Positions 7,577 through 13,820 are shown, numbered from the stretch's first letter. The stretch is DNA of 21,110 nt from an uncultured Eubacteriales bacterium (GCA_900548145.1 URJB01000040.1:1-21110), one strand, 5' to 3'. Translations and numbers: made by a program. The notes: generated by a model from the sequence alone, not told the origin.

Positions 7577-8104
7577 CTGTACGAATCCAGCCCATTTGAA
7601 GTGCTGGGCGTCAGGCCCGGCGCGGACGCGGCGGAAGTACGGGCCGCGTACCGCCGCAAGGTAAAGGAATGCCATCCGGATCAGTTTACGGACGCACAGC
7701 GCCAGAAGCAGGCGCAGGATGAGCTGATCCGGCTCAATCTGGCCTACGAGCAGGCGCTGAAGCTGGCCTCCCAGCGCCGGGTCGGGTTTAATCTGATCGC
7801 TCAGGAGGAAGCCAAGCACTTCGCCCTCCGCCTGATGGAGCAGGGCAATCTGGAAAGCGCCCTCCGTCAGCTTTTGCGGGCCGACACCCGGGACGATGGC
7901 TGGTACGCCCTGCAGGGCAAGATCCTCATGGGTCTGCACCGCTACGACGAAGCTCACCAGAGCTACCGGGAGGCCATCAAGCTGGACCCGGACAACCGGG
8001 AATACCGGGCCGGGGCGCTGGATGCGGTGGTCGCGGGCCGCAACAGCAAAAAGCTCAACGTCAAAATTCAAAATTGGTTCAAGGACAGCTTCGGTAAACG
8101 CTGA
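7577..8104 (+). CDS. J-domain protein with TPR-like C-terminus, probable CTG start (175 aa)
   Basis: DnaJ-type co-chaperone-like protein. The N-terminal J domain (about 4-65) has SPFEVLGV, the basic helix AAYRRKVKE and the HPD signature (33-35) that contacts DnaK. The rest (about 85-155) resembles a TPR pair, ending ...YREAIKLDPDN. The Gly/Phe and zinc-finger regions of true DnaJ are absent. Start choice matters. The first in-frame ATG, GTG or TTG is GTG at 7601, which would cut off the first J-domain residues (YESSPFE). The CTG at 7577 has GGGGAGG (7562-7568) 8 bases upstream and restores a complete J domain. An ATG at 7570 is out of frame and soon stops. I therefore choose CTG. It is likely co-transcribed with murA. 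Its specific role is unknown. Confidence 0.82.
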   Translation: MYESSPFEVLGVRPGADAAEVRAAYRRKVKECHPDQFTDAQRQKQAQDELIRLNLAYEQALKLASQRRVGFNLIAQEEAKHFALRLMEQGNLESALRQLLRADTRDDGWYALQGKILMGLHRYDEAHQSYREAIKLDPDNREYRAGALDAVVAGRNSKKLNVKIQNWFKDSFGKR

Positions 8105-8144
8105 GGCTGTTTTTTTGAACCATACGATGCATAGGGTTCATGAA

Positions 8145-8174
8145 AAAAGCGTGGATTTTATATCACACGCTTTT
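8145..8174. terminator. bidirectional intrinsic terminator
   Basis: A 9-bp perfect stem, AAAAGCGTG (8145-8153) with CACGCTTTT (8166-8174), has A-runs on the left and T-runs on the right. It lies between the convergent J-domain gene (+) and XRE gene (-) and can serve both. Confidence 0.8.
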
Positions 8175-8181
8175 CTTTGTG

Positions 8182-8424
8182 TTACTGTATTTCCTGCTCC
8201 AGCCCGTCAAACTCCGGGGTGCTGAAAAACTCGCCCAGCGTGATTTCCAGCCCGTCGCAGAGCTTCTTGACCAGATTGACGGAAACCTCCCGCCGCTTGG
8301 GGTCAAGCATGCTGTACACGCTGGACGGGGTAACGCCCGCCCGGTTGGCAAGCTCATTGGGCTTGATGTTGCGGTCTTTACAGATTTGACGAAAACGTTC
8401 TGCCACGGCATCCTTTACGGTCAT
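8182..8424 (-). CDS. XRE-family helix-turn-helix regulator (80 aa)
   Basis: Small DNA-binding repressor-like protein. A single HTH_3-type domain covers nearly the whole chain: VAERFRQICKDRNIKPNELANRAG, with the recognition helix in VTPSSVYSMLDPKRRE, then LVKKLCDGLEITLGEFF. The acidic tail carries no second domain. The start at 8424 is favoured because GAGGTGAT stands just upstream on the minus strand. An ATG 13 codons earlier (8463) would put that ribosome site inside the gene. It faces away from the 8556-10567 operon, and the 130-base spacer carries GCG-rich inverted repeats over the operon's promoter. Control of the operon, and of itself, is therefore the natural inference. Confidence 0.85.
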   Translation of the reverse strand: MTVKDAVAERFRQICKDRNIKPNELANRAGVTPSSVYSMLDPKRREVSVNLVKKLCDGLEITLGEFFSTPEFDGLEQEIQ

Positions 8425-8464
8425 CCCTATCACCTCAAGGACAGCATACCGAATTGTCCGCAAG

Positions 8465-8482
8465 TGCGTTTTCGCAGTTGCG
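8465..8482. promoter_or_regulatory. candidate operator: overlapping inverted repeats TGCG/CGCA
   Basis: TGCG-TTTT-CGCA (8465-8476) overlaps CGCA-GT-TGCG (8473-8482), and the last arm runs into the -35 box of the operon promoter. A regulator bound here could block polymerase. The XRE protein encoded next door is the obvious candidate ligand. Confidence 0.5.
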
Positions 8483-8506
8483 TAAATTTGGAAAATGTTT
8501 TATAAT
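8478..8506 (+). promoter_or_regulatory. promoter of the 8556-10567 operon
   Basis: TTGCGT (8478-8483) and TATAAT (8501-8506) are 17 bp apart: a perfect -10 and a partial -35. The -35 lies in the inverted-repeat cluster, which suggests regulation. Confidence 0.72.
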
Positions 8507-8520
8507 GAGGATAGGAAAAA

Positions 8521-8534
8521 TACGCGGTCGCGTA
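8521..8534. promoter_or_regulatory. candidate operator palindrome TACGCG-GT-CGCGTA
   Basis: Two perfect 6-base arms surround a 2-base centre, starting about 15 bases after the -10 box. The GCG-containing arms resemble the upstream repeats at 8465-8484, so this may be a second site for the same regulator. As RNA it would form at best a very tight, unlikely loop, so DNA binding is the better reading. Confidence 0.5.
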
Positions 8535-8555
8535 GATGCGAAAGGAGATACGATT

Positions 8556-8882
8556 ATGTCAACAGATGCTTGGAATGTGCGCGGTTGGATTGCTATTCCT
8601 CTTGAAAATGCGGCAAGGGCACTTCTTGATCTGAGCAGTGAGGAAATTTGCCCTACCTTCCTTTGTGCAGATGATATACAGCAAGGAACGTTTGTGGAAG
8701 CAATGTTCTATTTGCTGCGTCAAAAGAATGGGCTGAATAAGGATTACAGCAAATTCGCTAAGGAAGCTCAACCGTTGTTTGGAAAGGCATTGTTCCTTGA
8801 AGATAGGGAATTAGCCAGCAGACTATTGGATGAATTTTGTAAGCTGACGGGTTTGGAAACGGATGAAAAGGAGGAAGAATAA
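8556..8882 (+). CDS. unknown 108-aa cytosolic protein
   Basis: I do not recognise this protein. It has no signal peptide or membrane segment. It starts MSTDAWNVRGWIAIPLE and continues mostly as predicted helices (ENAARALLDLSS, QQGTFVEAMFYLLRQK, RELASRLLDEFCKLTGL), ending in an acidic tail, DEKEEE. The start at 8556 is set by AAAGGAG (8541-8547), 8 bases upstream; the frame extends further back, but only through the promoter. It is the first gene of the A+T-rich operon. Its TAA abuts the next ATG (TAAATG), so it is translationally coupled to the exported BspA-like protein. A regulatory or accessory role to that protein is possible but unproven. Confidence 0.72.
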   Translation: MSTDAWNVRGWIAIPLENAARALLDLSSEEICPTFLCADDIQQGTFVEAMFYLLRQKNGLNKDYSKFAKEAQPLFGKALFLEDRELASRLLDEFCKLTGLETDEKEEE

Positions 8883-10283
8883 ATGAAACGCATTTTAGGG
8901 ATAACGCTTGGTATTGTGCTGGTGCTTTTGCTGGTTATGTCCGTTGCTTTGGCGGATGAAGAAAAGCAGAGCGGGGCTTTTACCTATCGAATCAAGGGAA
9001 ACGGAACGGCGGTTATTACAGAGTACGATTGGGAGAACCATCAATATGATTGGGAGAGCGATCAAGGGGAAGACATTTATATTCCGCGTATGGTAGATGG
9101 ATATACCGTTACAGAAATAGGAGAGTTTGCATTCTCTGCCTTTTATTTTGATGACAATGGAAATCCTGAAATAAGCGACGATAAATTTGAAATACTTATA
9201 AGGGCAGTAAGCATTGTTATTCCTGATACCATTACCACAATAGGTAAGGGAGCTTTTTTTGGAATAAGATCGGCATCCAAAGCTATCAATATTCCAGCTA
9301 GCGTTGAATATATTGGCGACGGCGCTTTTTCCTATATTAATGGAGTAGAACAGTTTACTGTTGGCACTCAAAATCCTGTTTATGCTACAATTGACGGCGT
9401 GCTGTTTAATAAAAAAGAAAAAGCATTGATTGCTTTTCCGTGTGATAAACAGGGAACTGGGGATAAGGAGAACTATACCTTTCCTGATGGTATAAAAACC
9501 ATTGCTGATTATGCATGTTATGGTTTCAACCCCTATGCCTCATCAATATCAATTCTTTCTGGTCATACCTCTATTAGGTACGTAGTATTTCCTGAAACGC
9601 TAACAAGCATCGGAAATTACAGCTTTGCGGAGGCAGAAAAGATCACGACAGTAAGTGATGGACGGCGTTTGACTTTGCCAAAGTCTGTTTCGCAGCTTGG
9701 GATTGGTGCTTTCAGAGGGGCAAATAGTCGTGATGGCGGAAGAGGTACAGTAATTGATTTGGGACTTACTAACTTGCACGAAATACCCGATTATGCTTTT
9801 TACGGCTGGAATATAGACGACATCGTTTTCCCAAAGCAGGTTGAAACTATTGGTGCATATGCTTTTTCTGAGTTTAGTGGATACCCAGATTTTATTATTC
9901 CTTCTTCGGTGAAGGAAATCAAAACAGGCGCATTTTCTTCAAACGCAGAGTACCTTTTGGCCAGCTTTAAGTTTGAAGAAGGCTCGCAATTGCAAACCAT
10001 TGGCGATTGCGCGTTTGAAGGAACAAGTTTTTCTTCTTCTGATAATGAAATTGTTCTGCCGAATGGATTAAAAGACATAGGAAATTCTGCTTTCAAAAAC
10101 TGTAAAAATCTTGAAAAGATTACGATTCCCGCGTCTGTTTCATCCATCGGAAAGGATGTTTGTACTCGGGAAAGTGTATATCTTAATGTTGAGTCTGGTT
10201 CCTATGCCGCCAGTTGGGCATCTGAAAACGGTTATATGACAACAGGCACTGGCTCAGAAGATACAAGTTGGCTAAACGATTAA
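8883..10283 (+). CDS. secreted BspA-like leucine-rich-repeat (LRR_5) protein (466 aa)
   Basis: Exported surface or secreted protein. The N-terminus is a classical signal peptide: MKR, a hydrophobic stretch rich in Leu and Val, then SVALA with cleavage likely before DEEKQ. The body carries irregular repeats of the BspA type, recognisable as ...TIGKGAF, ...SIGNYSFAE, ...LGIGAFRGA, ...EIPDYAFYG, ...TIGAYAFSE, ...EIKTGAFSS, ...TIGDCAFEG and ...DIGNSAFKNC, each followed by a hydrophobic strand such as ITIPASV. No LPxTG, membrane anchor or wall-binding domain follows, so it is probably released or held non-covalently. Such repeats often serve adhesion or protein binding. The base composition is clearly more A+T-rich than the flanking core genes, suggesting transfer. 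AAAAGGAGG lies 9 bases before the ATG. Confidence 0.88.
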   Translation: MKRILGITLGIVLVLLLVMSVALADEEKQSGAFTYRIKGNGTAVITEYDWENHQYDWESDQGEDIYIPRMVDGYTVTEIGEFAFSAFYFDDNGNPEISDDKFEILIRAVSIVIPDTITTIGKGAFFGIRSASKAINIPASVEYIGDGAFSYINGVEQFTVGTQNPVYATIDGVLFNKKEKALIAFPCDKQGTGDKENYTFPDGIKTIADYACYGFNPYASSISILSGHTSIRYVVFPETLTSIGNYSFAEAEKITTVSDGRRLTLPKSVSQLGIGAFRGANSRDGGRGTVIDLGLTNLHEIPDYAFYGWNIDDIVFPKQVETIGAYAFSEFSGYPDFIIPSSVKEIKTGAFSSNAEYLLASFKFEEGSQLQTIGDCAFEGTSFSSSDNEIVLPNGLKDIGNSAFKNCKNLEKITIPASVSSIGKDVCTRESVYLNVESGSYAASWASENGYMTTGTGSEDTSWLND

Positions 10284-10321
10284 AAATATGCTTTCATAAG
10301 ATAAGAAAGGAAGGTTAAGCT

Positions 10322-10567
10322 ATGAGCGTTGTACAATTATCGGATTCTGAAACTGCGATGCTCGCTACGGCTCTTTATTATAAGACTGGTTTGGAAAAAC
10401 AAAGTTCCGAAAACTATAGAGAATATAAACGAATTTCTGACGAAGTGAGAAATAGGAAATCTGTTAATTCCTTTGATTTTGACAAGGTAAGAACTGCTAT
10501 AGAACAATTCCTTGGTGAAATTGAAAACGATACCCTTCACAATATTTTAGACAAACTTGGAGCATGA
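10322..10567 (+). CDS. unknown 81-aa protein
   Basis: I do not recognise this family. It is a small soluble, charged, mostly helical protein (MSVVQLSDSETAMLATALYY, then a Lys/Glu/Arg-rich middle and VRTAIEQFLGEIENDTLHNILDKLGA). AAAGGAAGG precedes the ATG at a workable distance. It is A+T-rich like the two genes before it, lies 38 bases after the BspA-like gene, and is followed by a terminator, so it is the last gene of that operon. Confidence 0.7.
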   Translation: MSVVQLSDSETAMLATALYYKTGLEKQSSENYREYKRISDEVRNRKSVNSFDFDKVRTAIEQFLGEIENDTLHNILDKLGA

Positions 10568-10577
10568 TACTATGGTT

Positions 10578-10608
10578 GCCCGTCTCCCCAACGGAGACGG
10601 GCACCTTT
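10578..10608 (+). terminator. terminator of the BspA operon (copy 1 of a repeated hairpin)
   Basis: A perfect 10-bp stem, GCCCGTCTCC (10578-10587) with GGAGACGGGC (10593-10602), loop CCAAC, is followed by ACCTTTTA. An almost identical hairpin occurs at 11282-11306. Confidence 0.8.
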
Positions 10609-10647
10609 TAATCTCCCTATTTATATTTCCCCTACCCTTATCTTTCC

Positions 10648-10677
10648 TTGATAACCCCCGCCCGCCTATGCTATACT
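10648..10677 (+). promoter_or_regulatory. promoter of the DUF4160-DUF2442 pair
   Basis: TTGATA (10648-10653) and TATACT (10672-10677) are 18 bp apart, just after the preceding terminator. The leader to the ATG at 10701 would be under 20 bases. Confidence 0.68.
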
Positions 10678-10700
10678 ATCCTTGTCAGGAGGTGTTTACC

Positions 10701-10967
10701 ATGCCGGAATTGTGCCGCTTTGCGGGCATCATTATCAAACTGCTTTACAACGATACCGTTCAGCACAATAAGCCCCATGTTCATGTGTTCTATGGGGAAT
10801 ATGAAGCGTCTGTTGGCGTTGATGGTGAATTGCTGGCGGGAGCTCTGCCTGTGAAACAGCTCAGAATCGTGGTGGGCTGGCTGGCCCTCCACGAAGAAGA
10901 AGTCTATGCCGCGTGGAACAAAGCTGTTCGCGGCGAACCTTTTGAAAAAATTGCTCCGCTGGAATAA
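10701..10967 (+). CDS. DUF4160 family protein (88 aa)
   Basis: Small soluble protein of unknown biochemical function. The family pattern is clear: MPELCRFAGIIIKLLYND, then NKPHVHVFYGEYEASV with the conserved PHVHV (25-29), then LPVKQLRIVVGWLALHEEEVYAAWNKA and PFEKIAPL. The closely set histidines suggest metal or nucleic-acid contact, but this is not established. The start at 10701 has AGGAGGTG (10687-10694) six bases upstream; the frame is open further back but crosses the promoter. Its stop overlaps the ribosome site of the DUF2442 gene. The two families are often neighbours and toxin-antitoxin-like behaviour can be imagined; nothing here proves it. Confidence 0.85.
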   Translation: MPELCRFAGIIIKLLYNDTVQHNKPHVHVFYGEYEASVGVDGELLAGALPVKQLRIVVGWLALHEEEVYAAWNKAVRGEPFEKIAPLE

Positions 10968-10978
10968 GGAGGCAGTCT

Positions 10979-11275
10979 ATGTTTATCAAAGATGGTATTG
11001 CTTATGCGGCGGCGCCCATGAAGGAAATACGGGTTCTTTCCGTAAAGCCGCTGGATGATAAAATGATGATCCTGACCTTTGCTTCCGGCGAAAAACGCCT
11101 GTATGACGCAACGCCGCTGCTGGATTATCCCGCGTTTCAACCCTTGAAGGACGACAGCGTGTTCAAAAACGCCAAGGTGGAACACGGCGTTGTGGTCTGG
11201 CTGGACGGCGAAATTGACATTGCCCCGGAAACGATGTATCATGACAGCTATGCTTACGACGAAATGCCTGCCTGA
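10979..11275 (+). CDS. DUF2442 family protein (98 aa)
   Basis: Small soluble protein of a family of unknown function. Characteristic features are the strand pair IRVLSVKPLDDKMMILTFASGEKRLYD, then LLDYPAFQPLKDDSVFKNAKVEHGVVVWLDGEIDIAPETMY. As I recall, related domains occur fused to a lambda-repressor-like DNA-binding domain in some proteins; no such domain is present here. AAGGAGG (10966-10972) lies 6 bases before the ATG and includes the last bases of the DUF4160 stop, so the pair is co-translated. It is followed directly by the second copy of the repeated terminator hairpin. Confidence 0.85.
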   Translation: MFIKDGIAYAAAPMKEIRVLSVKPLDDKMMILTFASGEKRLYDATPLLDYPAFQPLKDDSVFKNAKVEHGVVVWLDGEIDIAPETMYHDSYAYDEMPA

Positions 11276-11281
11276 AACAAT

Positions 11282-11316
11282 GCCCGCCTCCCCAACGGAG
11301 ACGGGCATTTTCTTTT
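11282..11316. terminator. terminator after DUF2442 (copy 2 of the repeated hairpin)
   Basis: GCCCGCCTCC (11282-11291), loop CCAAC, GGAGACGGGC (11297-11306), then ATTTTCTTTT. One base differs from the hairpin at 10578-10602, giving one mismatch in the stem. It lies between convergent genes; on the minus strand it is followed by ATTGTTTC, so it may also end the 80-aa gene. Confidence 0.8.
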
Positions 11317-11323
11317 CAAACGT

Positions 11324-11566
11324 TCAGCATGGAGCATCTTTCCCTGCCTGATAAGCGGTATAGGCGTTTTGAAGCTCCCGAATATCGCTTTGCAGCGTAG
11401 TCAGCGCCGCGCCCAGCGTATCCAGCCCCGCCGCTTCCTGATAGCGCTCCTGCTCCATCGCCATGGAATAGAGCGGCATCACGTCGTTCTCATACAGCAC
11501 GACCGCTCCTTCGATCAAAAGGCGCATATGTTCCAGAGTCTGTCCTTCCAAAAGCGCAAAATCCAT
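11324..11566 (-). CDS. unknown 80-aa helical protein
   Basis: I do not recognise this family. The protein is soluble, acidic and almost entirely helix-forming (FALLEGQTLEHMRLLIEGAV, LYSMAMEQERYQEAAGLDTL, TTLQSDIRELQNAYTAYQAG), compatible with a coiled-coil or four-helix dimer. It has one Cys, at the C-terminus, and no signal peptide. AGGAGG lies 8 bases before the ATG at 11566. The promoter upstream is a perfect sigma-A consensus, so high expression is expected. It is divergent from the 69-aa XRE gene across an A+T-rich spacer, and that regulator may control it. Confidence 0.75.
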   Translation of the reverse strand: MDFALLEGQTLEHMRLLIEGAVVLYENDVMPLYSMAMEQERYQEAAGLDTLGAALTTLQSDIRELQNAYTAYQAGKDAPC

Positions 11567-11645
11567 TGCTGTTTCCTCCTTGCTCTTTCTCTCTATCCTT
11601 GTTTGATTGATTTCTGATTTATGGGTTTATCAACTTTTCGATTAT

Positions 11646-11674
11646 ATTATAAAGGATAACGCTTATTTTGTCAA
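11646..11674 (-). promoter_or_regulatory. perfect consensus promoter of the 80-aa gene
   Basis: On the minus strand, TTGACA (11674-11669), a 17-bp spacer and TATAAT (11651-11646). This matches the sigma-A consensus at all 12 positions. The leader to the ATG is about 70 bases. The A/T-rich DNA upstream may act as an UP element. Confidence 0.88.
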
Positions 11675-11714
11675 TACAAAAATCAAAGTTTTTCTTTCTT
11701 TTTTCAATTTTTAA

Positions 11715-11743
11715 TTGACGAAGAAAAACAATCTCTATATAAT
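11715..11743 (+). promoter_or_regulatory. promoter of the 69-aa XRE gene
   Basis: TTGACG (11715-11720) and TATAAT (11738-11743) are 17 bp apart. This and the promoter at 11646-11674 are back to back, with about 40 bp of A+T-rich DNA between the two -35 boxes. That is room for a shared operator. Confidence 0.85.
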
Positions 11744-11761
11744 AGCAGCGGAGGGATGAAG

Positions 11762-11971
11762 ATGACCATATCGCAAAAGATCAAAATGGCTCTCGCTTAC
11801 AAAGGAATGAGTGAAGCAGAGTTGGCGCGTTCTGTTGGAAGCAGCCCACAGGCTTTTAACCAGCGAATGAAAACCGGCAAGTTTTCATCCGACGAGATGA
11901 GCAAGATCGCGGAAGCGCTGGGCGCGGAATACTACTTTGGCTTTCAGTTTTCCGATGGAACCAGAATATGA
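11762..11971 (+). CDS. small XRE-family HTH protein (69 aa)
   Basis: A single helix-turn-helix domain makes up the protein: MTISQKIKMALAYKGMSEAELARSVG, recognition helix in SSPQAFNQRMKTGKFSS, then DEMSKIAEALGAEYYFGFQF. It resembles stand-alone regulators of mobile or accessory modules. Two starts are possible. ATG 11756 directly abuts GGAGGG (11750-11755), while ATG 11762 has it 6 bases upstream, so 11762 is preferred. It probably represses itself and perhaps the divergent 80-aa gene. Confidence 0.83.
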   Translation: MTISQKIKMALAYKGMSEAELARSVGSSPQAFNQRMKTGKFSSDEMSKIAEALGAEYYFGFQFSDGTRI

Positions 11972-11981
11972 GAAGACAGGG

Positions 11982-12010
11982 GCTGCCCTTTCGGGCGGCT
12001 TCTGCTTTTT
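11982..12010 (+). terminator. terminator of the 69-aa XRE gene
   Basis: GCTGCCC (11982-11988) with GGGCGGC (11993-11999), one G-T pair, loop TTTC, then TTCTGCTTTTT. It begins 11 bases after the stop codon. Confidence 0.72.
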
Positions 12011-12041
12011 TCACCCTTCCCCGATGATCCCCCTTCCGCTT

Positions 12042-12070
12042 CGAAGCAGTTTTGCTTCGGGGCTTTTTTT
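12042..12070 (+). terminator. second terminator-like hairpin before spoIIGA
   Basis: CGAAGCA (12042-12048) with TGCTTCG (12053-12059), loop GTTT, then GGGC and seven T. The four bases before the T-run weaken it as a terminator. It insulates the sporulation locus from upstream transcription. Confidence 0.55.
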
Positions 12071-12122
12071 CGTTCTTTTTTCCCCTTCCCGCTCATAGGC
12101 TGGGATGGAATGGGCCCGCCGT

Positions 12123-12178
12123 TTCGACAATCCGTGCGCTTTGCTTCGACGCTCTTTTGCCGCCGGGGGCCGTATACT
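12123..12178 (+). promoter_or_regulatory. Spo0A-box-like sites and -10 element of the spoIIGA-sigE operon
   Basis: TTCGACA (12123-12129) is the exact reverse complement of the Spo0A box TGTCGAA. TTCGACG (12145-12151) matches at six of seven positions, starting 22 bp later (about two helical turns). A TATACT -10 box follows at 12173-12178 without a recognisable -35 at normal spacing, as expected for an activator-dependent promoter. In Bacillus subtilis this operon is activated by phosphorylated Spo0A, so the arrangement fits known biology. Confidence 0.65.
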
Positions 12179-12212
12179 GGGCTTGAACAGGAAGCGGAGG
12201 GAGCGAAAGGCC

Positions 12213-12995
12213 ATGATCCATGGGGAAACCTATCTTCTTTGCAACATGGGGCTTTGCGCCTGCGCCTACCCGCTGGGCGGCAGGCTGGCGGGACTGCCTC
12301 TTCCCCGCCCGTCCCGATGGATGCTGGCGGCGGCGCTGGGCGGCGCCGCCGCAATATGCGCCCTTTTTCTCCCTTCCCCCCTGTGGCTGCTGATGCTGCC
12401 TGCGGGGGTGGGGCTGTGCTTCGGGCGCTTCGGCTGGCAGGCCTGCCTGCGCTGTCTGGTGACCACCCTGTGCGCGGCCCTACTCTGCGGCGGAGCGCTG
12501 AACGTCCTGCTGCGGTCGGCCTCGCCCGGAGCGGCGTGGGCGGCTACGGCGGCCCTCTGCCTGCTGTTGTATTGGCTGGCGGCGCTGTCCCCCTCGTCCA
12601 TGACGGCGGTGCGGCAGGTGGAGCTGACCGTGGGCGAGCATAGCGTGCTGCTGCCCGCCATGGTGGATACGGGCAATCTTCTGCGGGACCCGATCACCGG
12701 CCTGCCGGTGCTGGTGGTGCCTTTTCGAGCCGTGCGGGTGCTGCTGCCGGAGATCGCCCGCTGGGTGCAGCATCAGGAGCTTCCGCCACGGATGAGGCTC
12801 ATCAGCGTGCGTACCGCGGCGGGGAGCAGCCTGCTGCCCGTGTTCCGGCCCGACAGCTGCCGCCTGTACCTGAATGGGCACAGCTGCGACGCGGACGTGG
12901 TGGTGGCGGTCACCGGGCAGGATTACGGCGGTATTCAGGCGCTGGTGCCGTTGGCCGCGCTGCCCGAAAAAGTGCCGGTCAGTCTGGAAGAATAG
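12213..12995 (+). CDS. spoIIGA: sigma-E processing peptidase SpoIIGA (260 aa)
   Basis: Membrane-bound aspartic protease that removes the pro-sequence of sigma-E in the mother cell at the asymmetric septum during sporulation. The N-terminal half (about 1-128) is a chain of hydrophobic segments. The C-terminal half carries the catalytic MVDTGN (D152-T153-G154), followed by LLRDPITGLPVLVV, which matches the family. Later MRLISVRTAAG...FRPD also resembles the Bacillus protein. It is somewhat shorter than that homologue (about 309 aa). The frame extends 36 codons upstream, but that stretch is Arg-rich and covers the promoter. ATG at 12213 has GGAGGG 11 bases upstream, slightly far. sigE follows after 32 bases, the conserved gene order. 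Confidence 0.9.
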   Translation: MIHGETYLLCNMGLCACAYPLGGRLAGLPLPRPSRWMLAAALGGAAAICALFLPSPLWLLMLPAGVGLCFGRFGWQACLRCLVTTLCAALLCGGALNVLLRSASPGAAWAATAALCLLLYWLAALSPSSMTAVRQVELTVGEHSVLLPAMVDTGNLLRDPITGLPVLVVPFRAVRVLLPEIARWVQHQELPPRMRLISVRTAAGSSLLPVFRPDSCRLYLNGHSCDADVVVAVTGQDYGGIQALVPLAALPEKVPVSLEE

Positions 12996-13027
12996 CGCCG
13001 CCCGGCGCATACAAGGAGGAAAAACCG

Positions 13028-13741
13028 ATGGATCAGCACAGCTTGACTTTGCAGCTTCGGTTTCAGCGGCTATTGGCAAAACTGTTTCCGCAGGAGCTTT
13101 ATTATATCGGCGGGCCCGACCCGCTGCCGCCGCCCCTGAGCCCGGAGGAGGAACGGGAAATGACCCGGCGGCTGAAAAATCACGACGAAGCGGCCCGCTC
13201 CACCCTGATCGAGCACAATCTCCGGCTGGTGGTCTTTATCTCCCGCCGGTTTGAGAACACGGGCATTCCGCTGGAGGATCTGATCTCCATCGGCACCATC
13301 GGCCTCATCAAGGCCGTGGGCACCTTTGACTGCGACAAGAAGATCAAGATGGCCACCTATGCCAGCCGGTGCATCGAAAACGAAATATTGATGTTCCTGC
13401 GCAAGTCCTCCCGGCTGCGGCTGGAGGTCAGCCTGGATGAACCGCTGAAGACCGACTGGGACGGCAACGAGCTGCTGCTGAGCGACGTACTGGGCACCCG
13501 GCCGGATACCGTATCCGTCAATCTGGACAGGGAGATCGAGCGGGATATCCTCCGGGACGCGCTGGAGCGGCTCAATCCCCGGGAGAAGCGCATCATCATG
13601 CTCCGCTTCGGGCTGGGTGGCCAGCGGGAGCGCACCCAAAAGGAGGTGGCCGACCTGCTGGGCATTTCCCAAAGCTACATTTCCCGGCTGGAAAAACGCA
13701 TTCTGAGCCGTCTGAACACCGAATTGAAGCGAATTGGGTGA
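13028..13741 (+). CDS. sigE: sporulation sigma factor sigma-E precursor (237 aa)
   Basis: Mother-cell-specific RNA polymerase sigma factor. Sigma region 2 (about 55-125) includes NLRLVVFISRRFENTGI and EDLISIGTIGLIKAV. WDGNELLLSDVLGT is diagnostic of sigma-E/K-type factors. Region 4 (about 170-232) ends in DLLGISQSYISRLEKRI, the -35-binding helix-turn-helix. The first 25 residues (MDQHSLTLQLRFQRLLAKLF...) are an amphipathic pro-sequence. By alignment with the Bacillus protein, SpoIIGA would cut within ELYYIGG, between Y25 and Y26. AAGGAGG lies 8 bases before the ATG. sigG, often the next gene in Bacillus and clostridia, is not here; murG follows instead. Confidence 0.96.
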   Translation: MDQHSLTLQLRFQRLLAKLFPQELYYIGGPDPLPPPLSPEEEREMTRRLKNHDEAARSTLIEHNLRLVVFISRRFENTGIPLEDLISIGTIGLIKAVGTFDCDKKIKMATYASRCIENEILMFLRKSSRLRLEVSLDEPLKTDWDGNELLLSDVLGTRPDTVSVNLDREIERDILRDALERLNPREKRIIMLRFGLGGQRERTQKEVADLLGISQSYISRLEKRILSRLNTELKRIG

Positions 13742-13779
13742 ACCTTCCGCCGCCGGGGGTCGCAGCCCTTGCCTTTCTG

Positions 13780-13788
13780 TGGTATACT
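13780..13788 (+). promoter_or_regulatory. extended -10 promoter of murG
   Basis: TGG-TATACT (13780-13788) is an extended -10 element 32 bases before the murG ATG. No good -35 lies 17 bp upstream, which the TG extension may compensate. Confidence 0.58.
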
Positions 13789-13820
13789 GAAATACGGATA
13801 ACGGAAACGGAGGTTGTTCC

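Noticed and set aside
7541..7600. Direct repeat CCCATTTGAA (7541-7550 and 7591-7600)
   Set aside because: Ten bases repeated once, one copy inside the J-domain reading frame. There are no further copies or mobile-element features, so it is probably chance.
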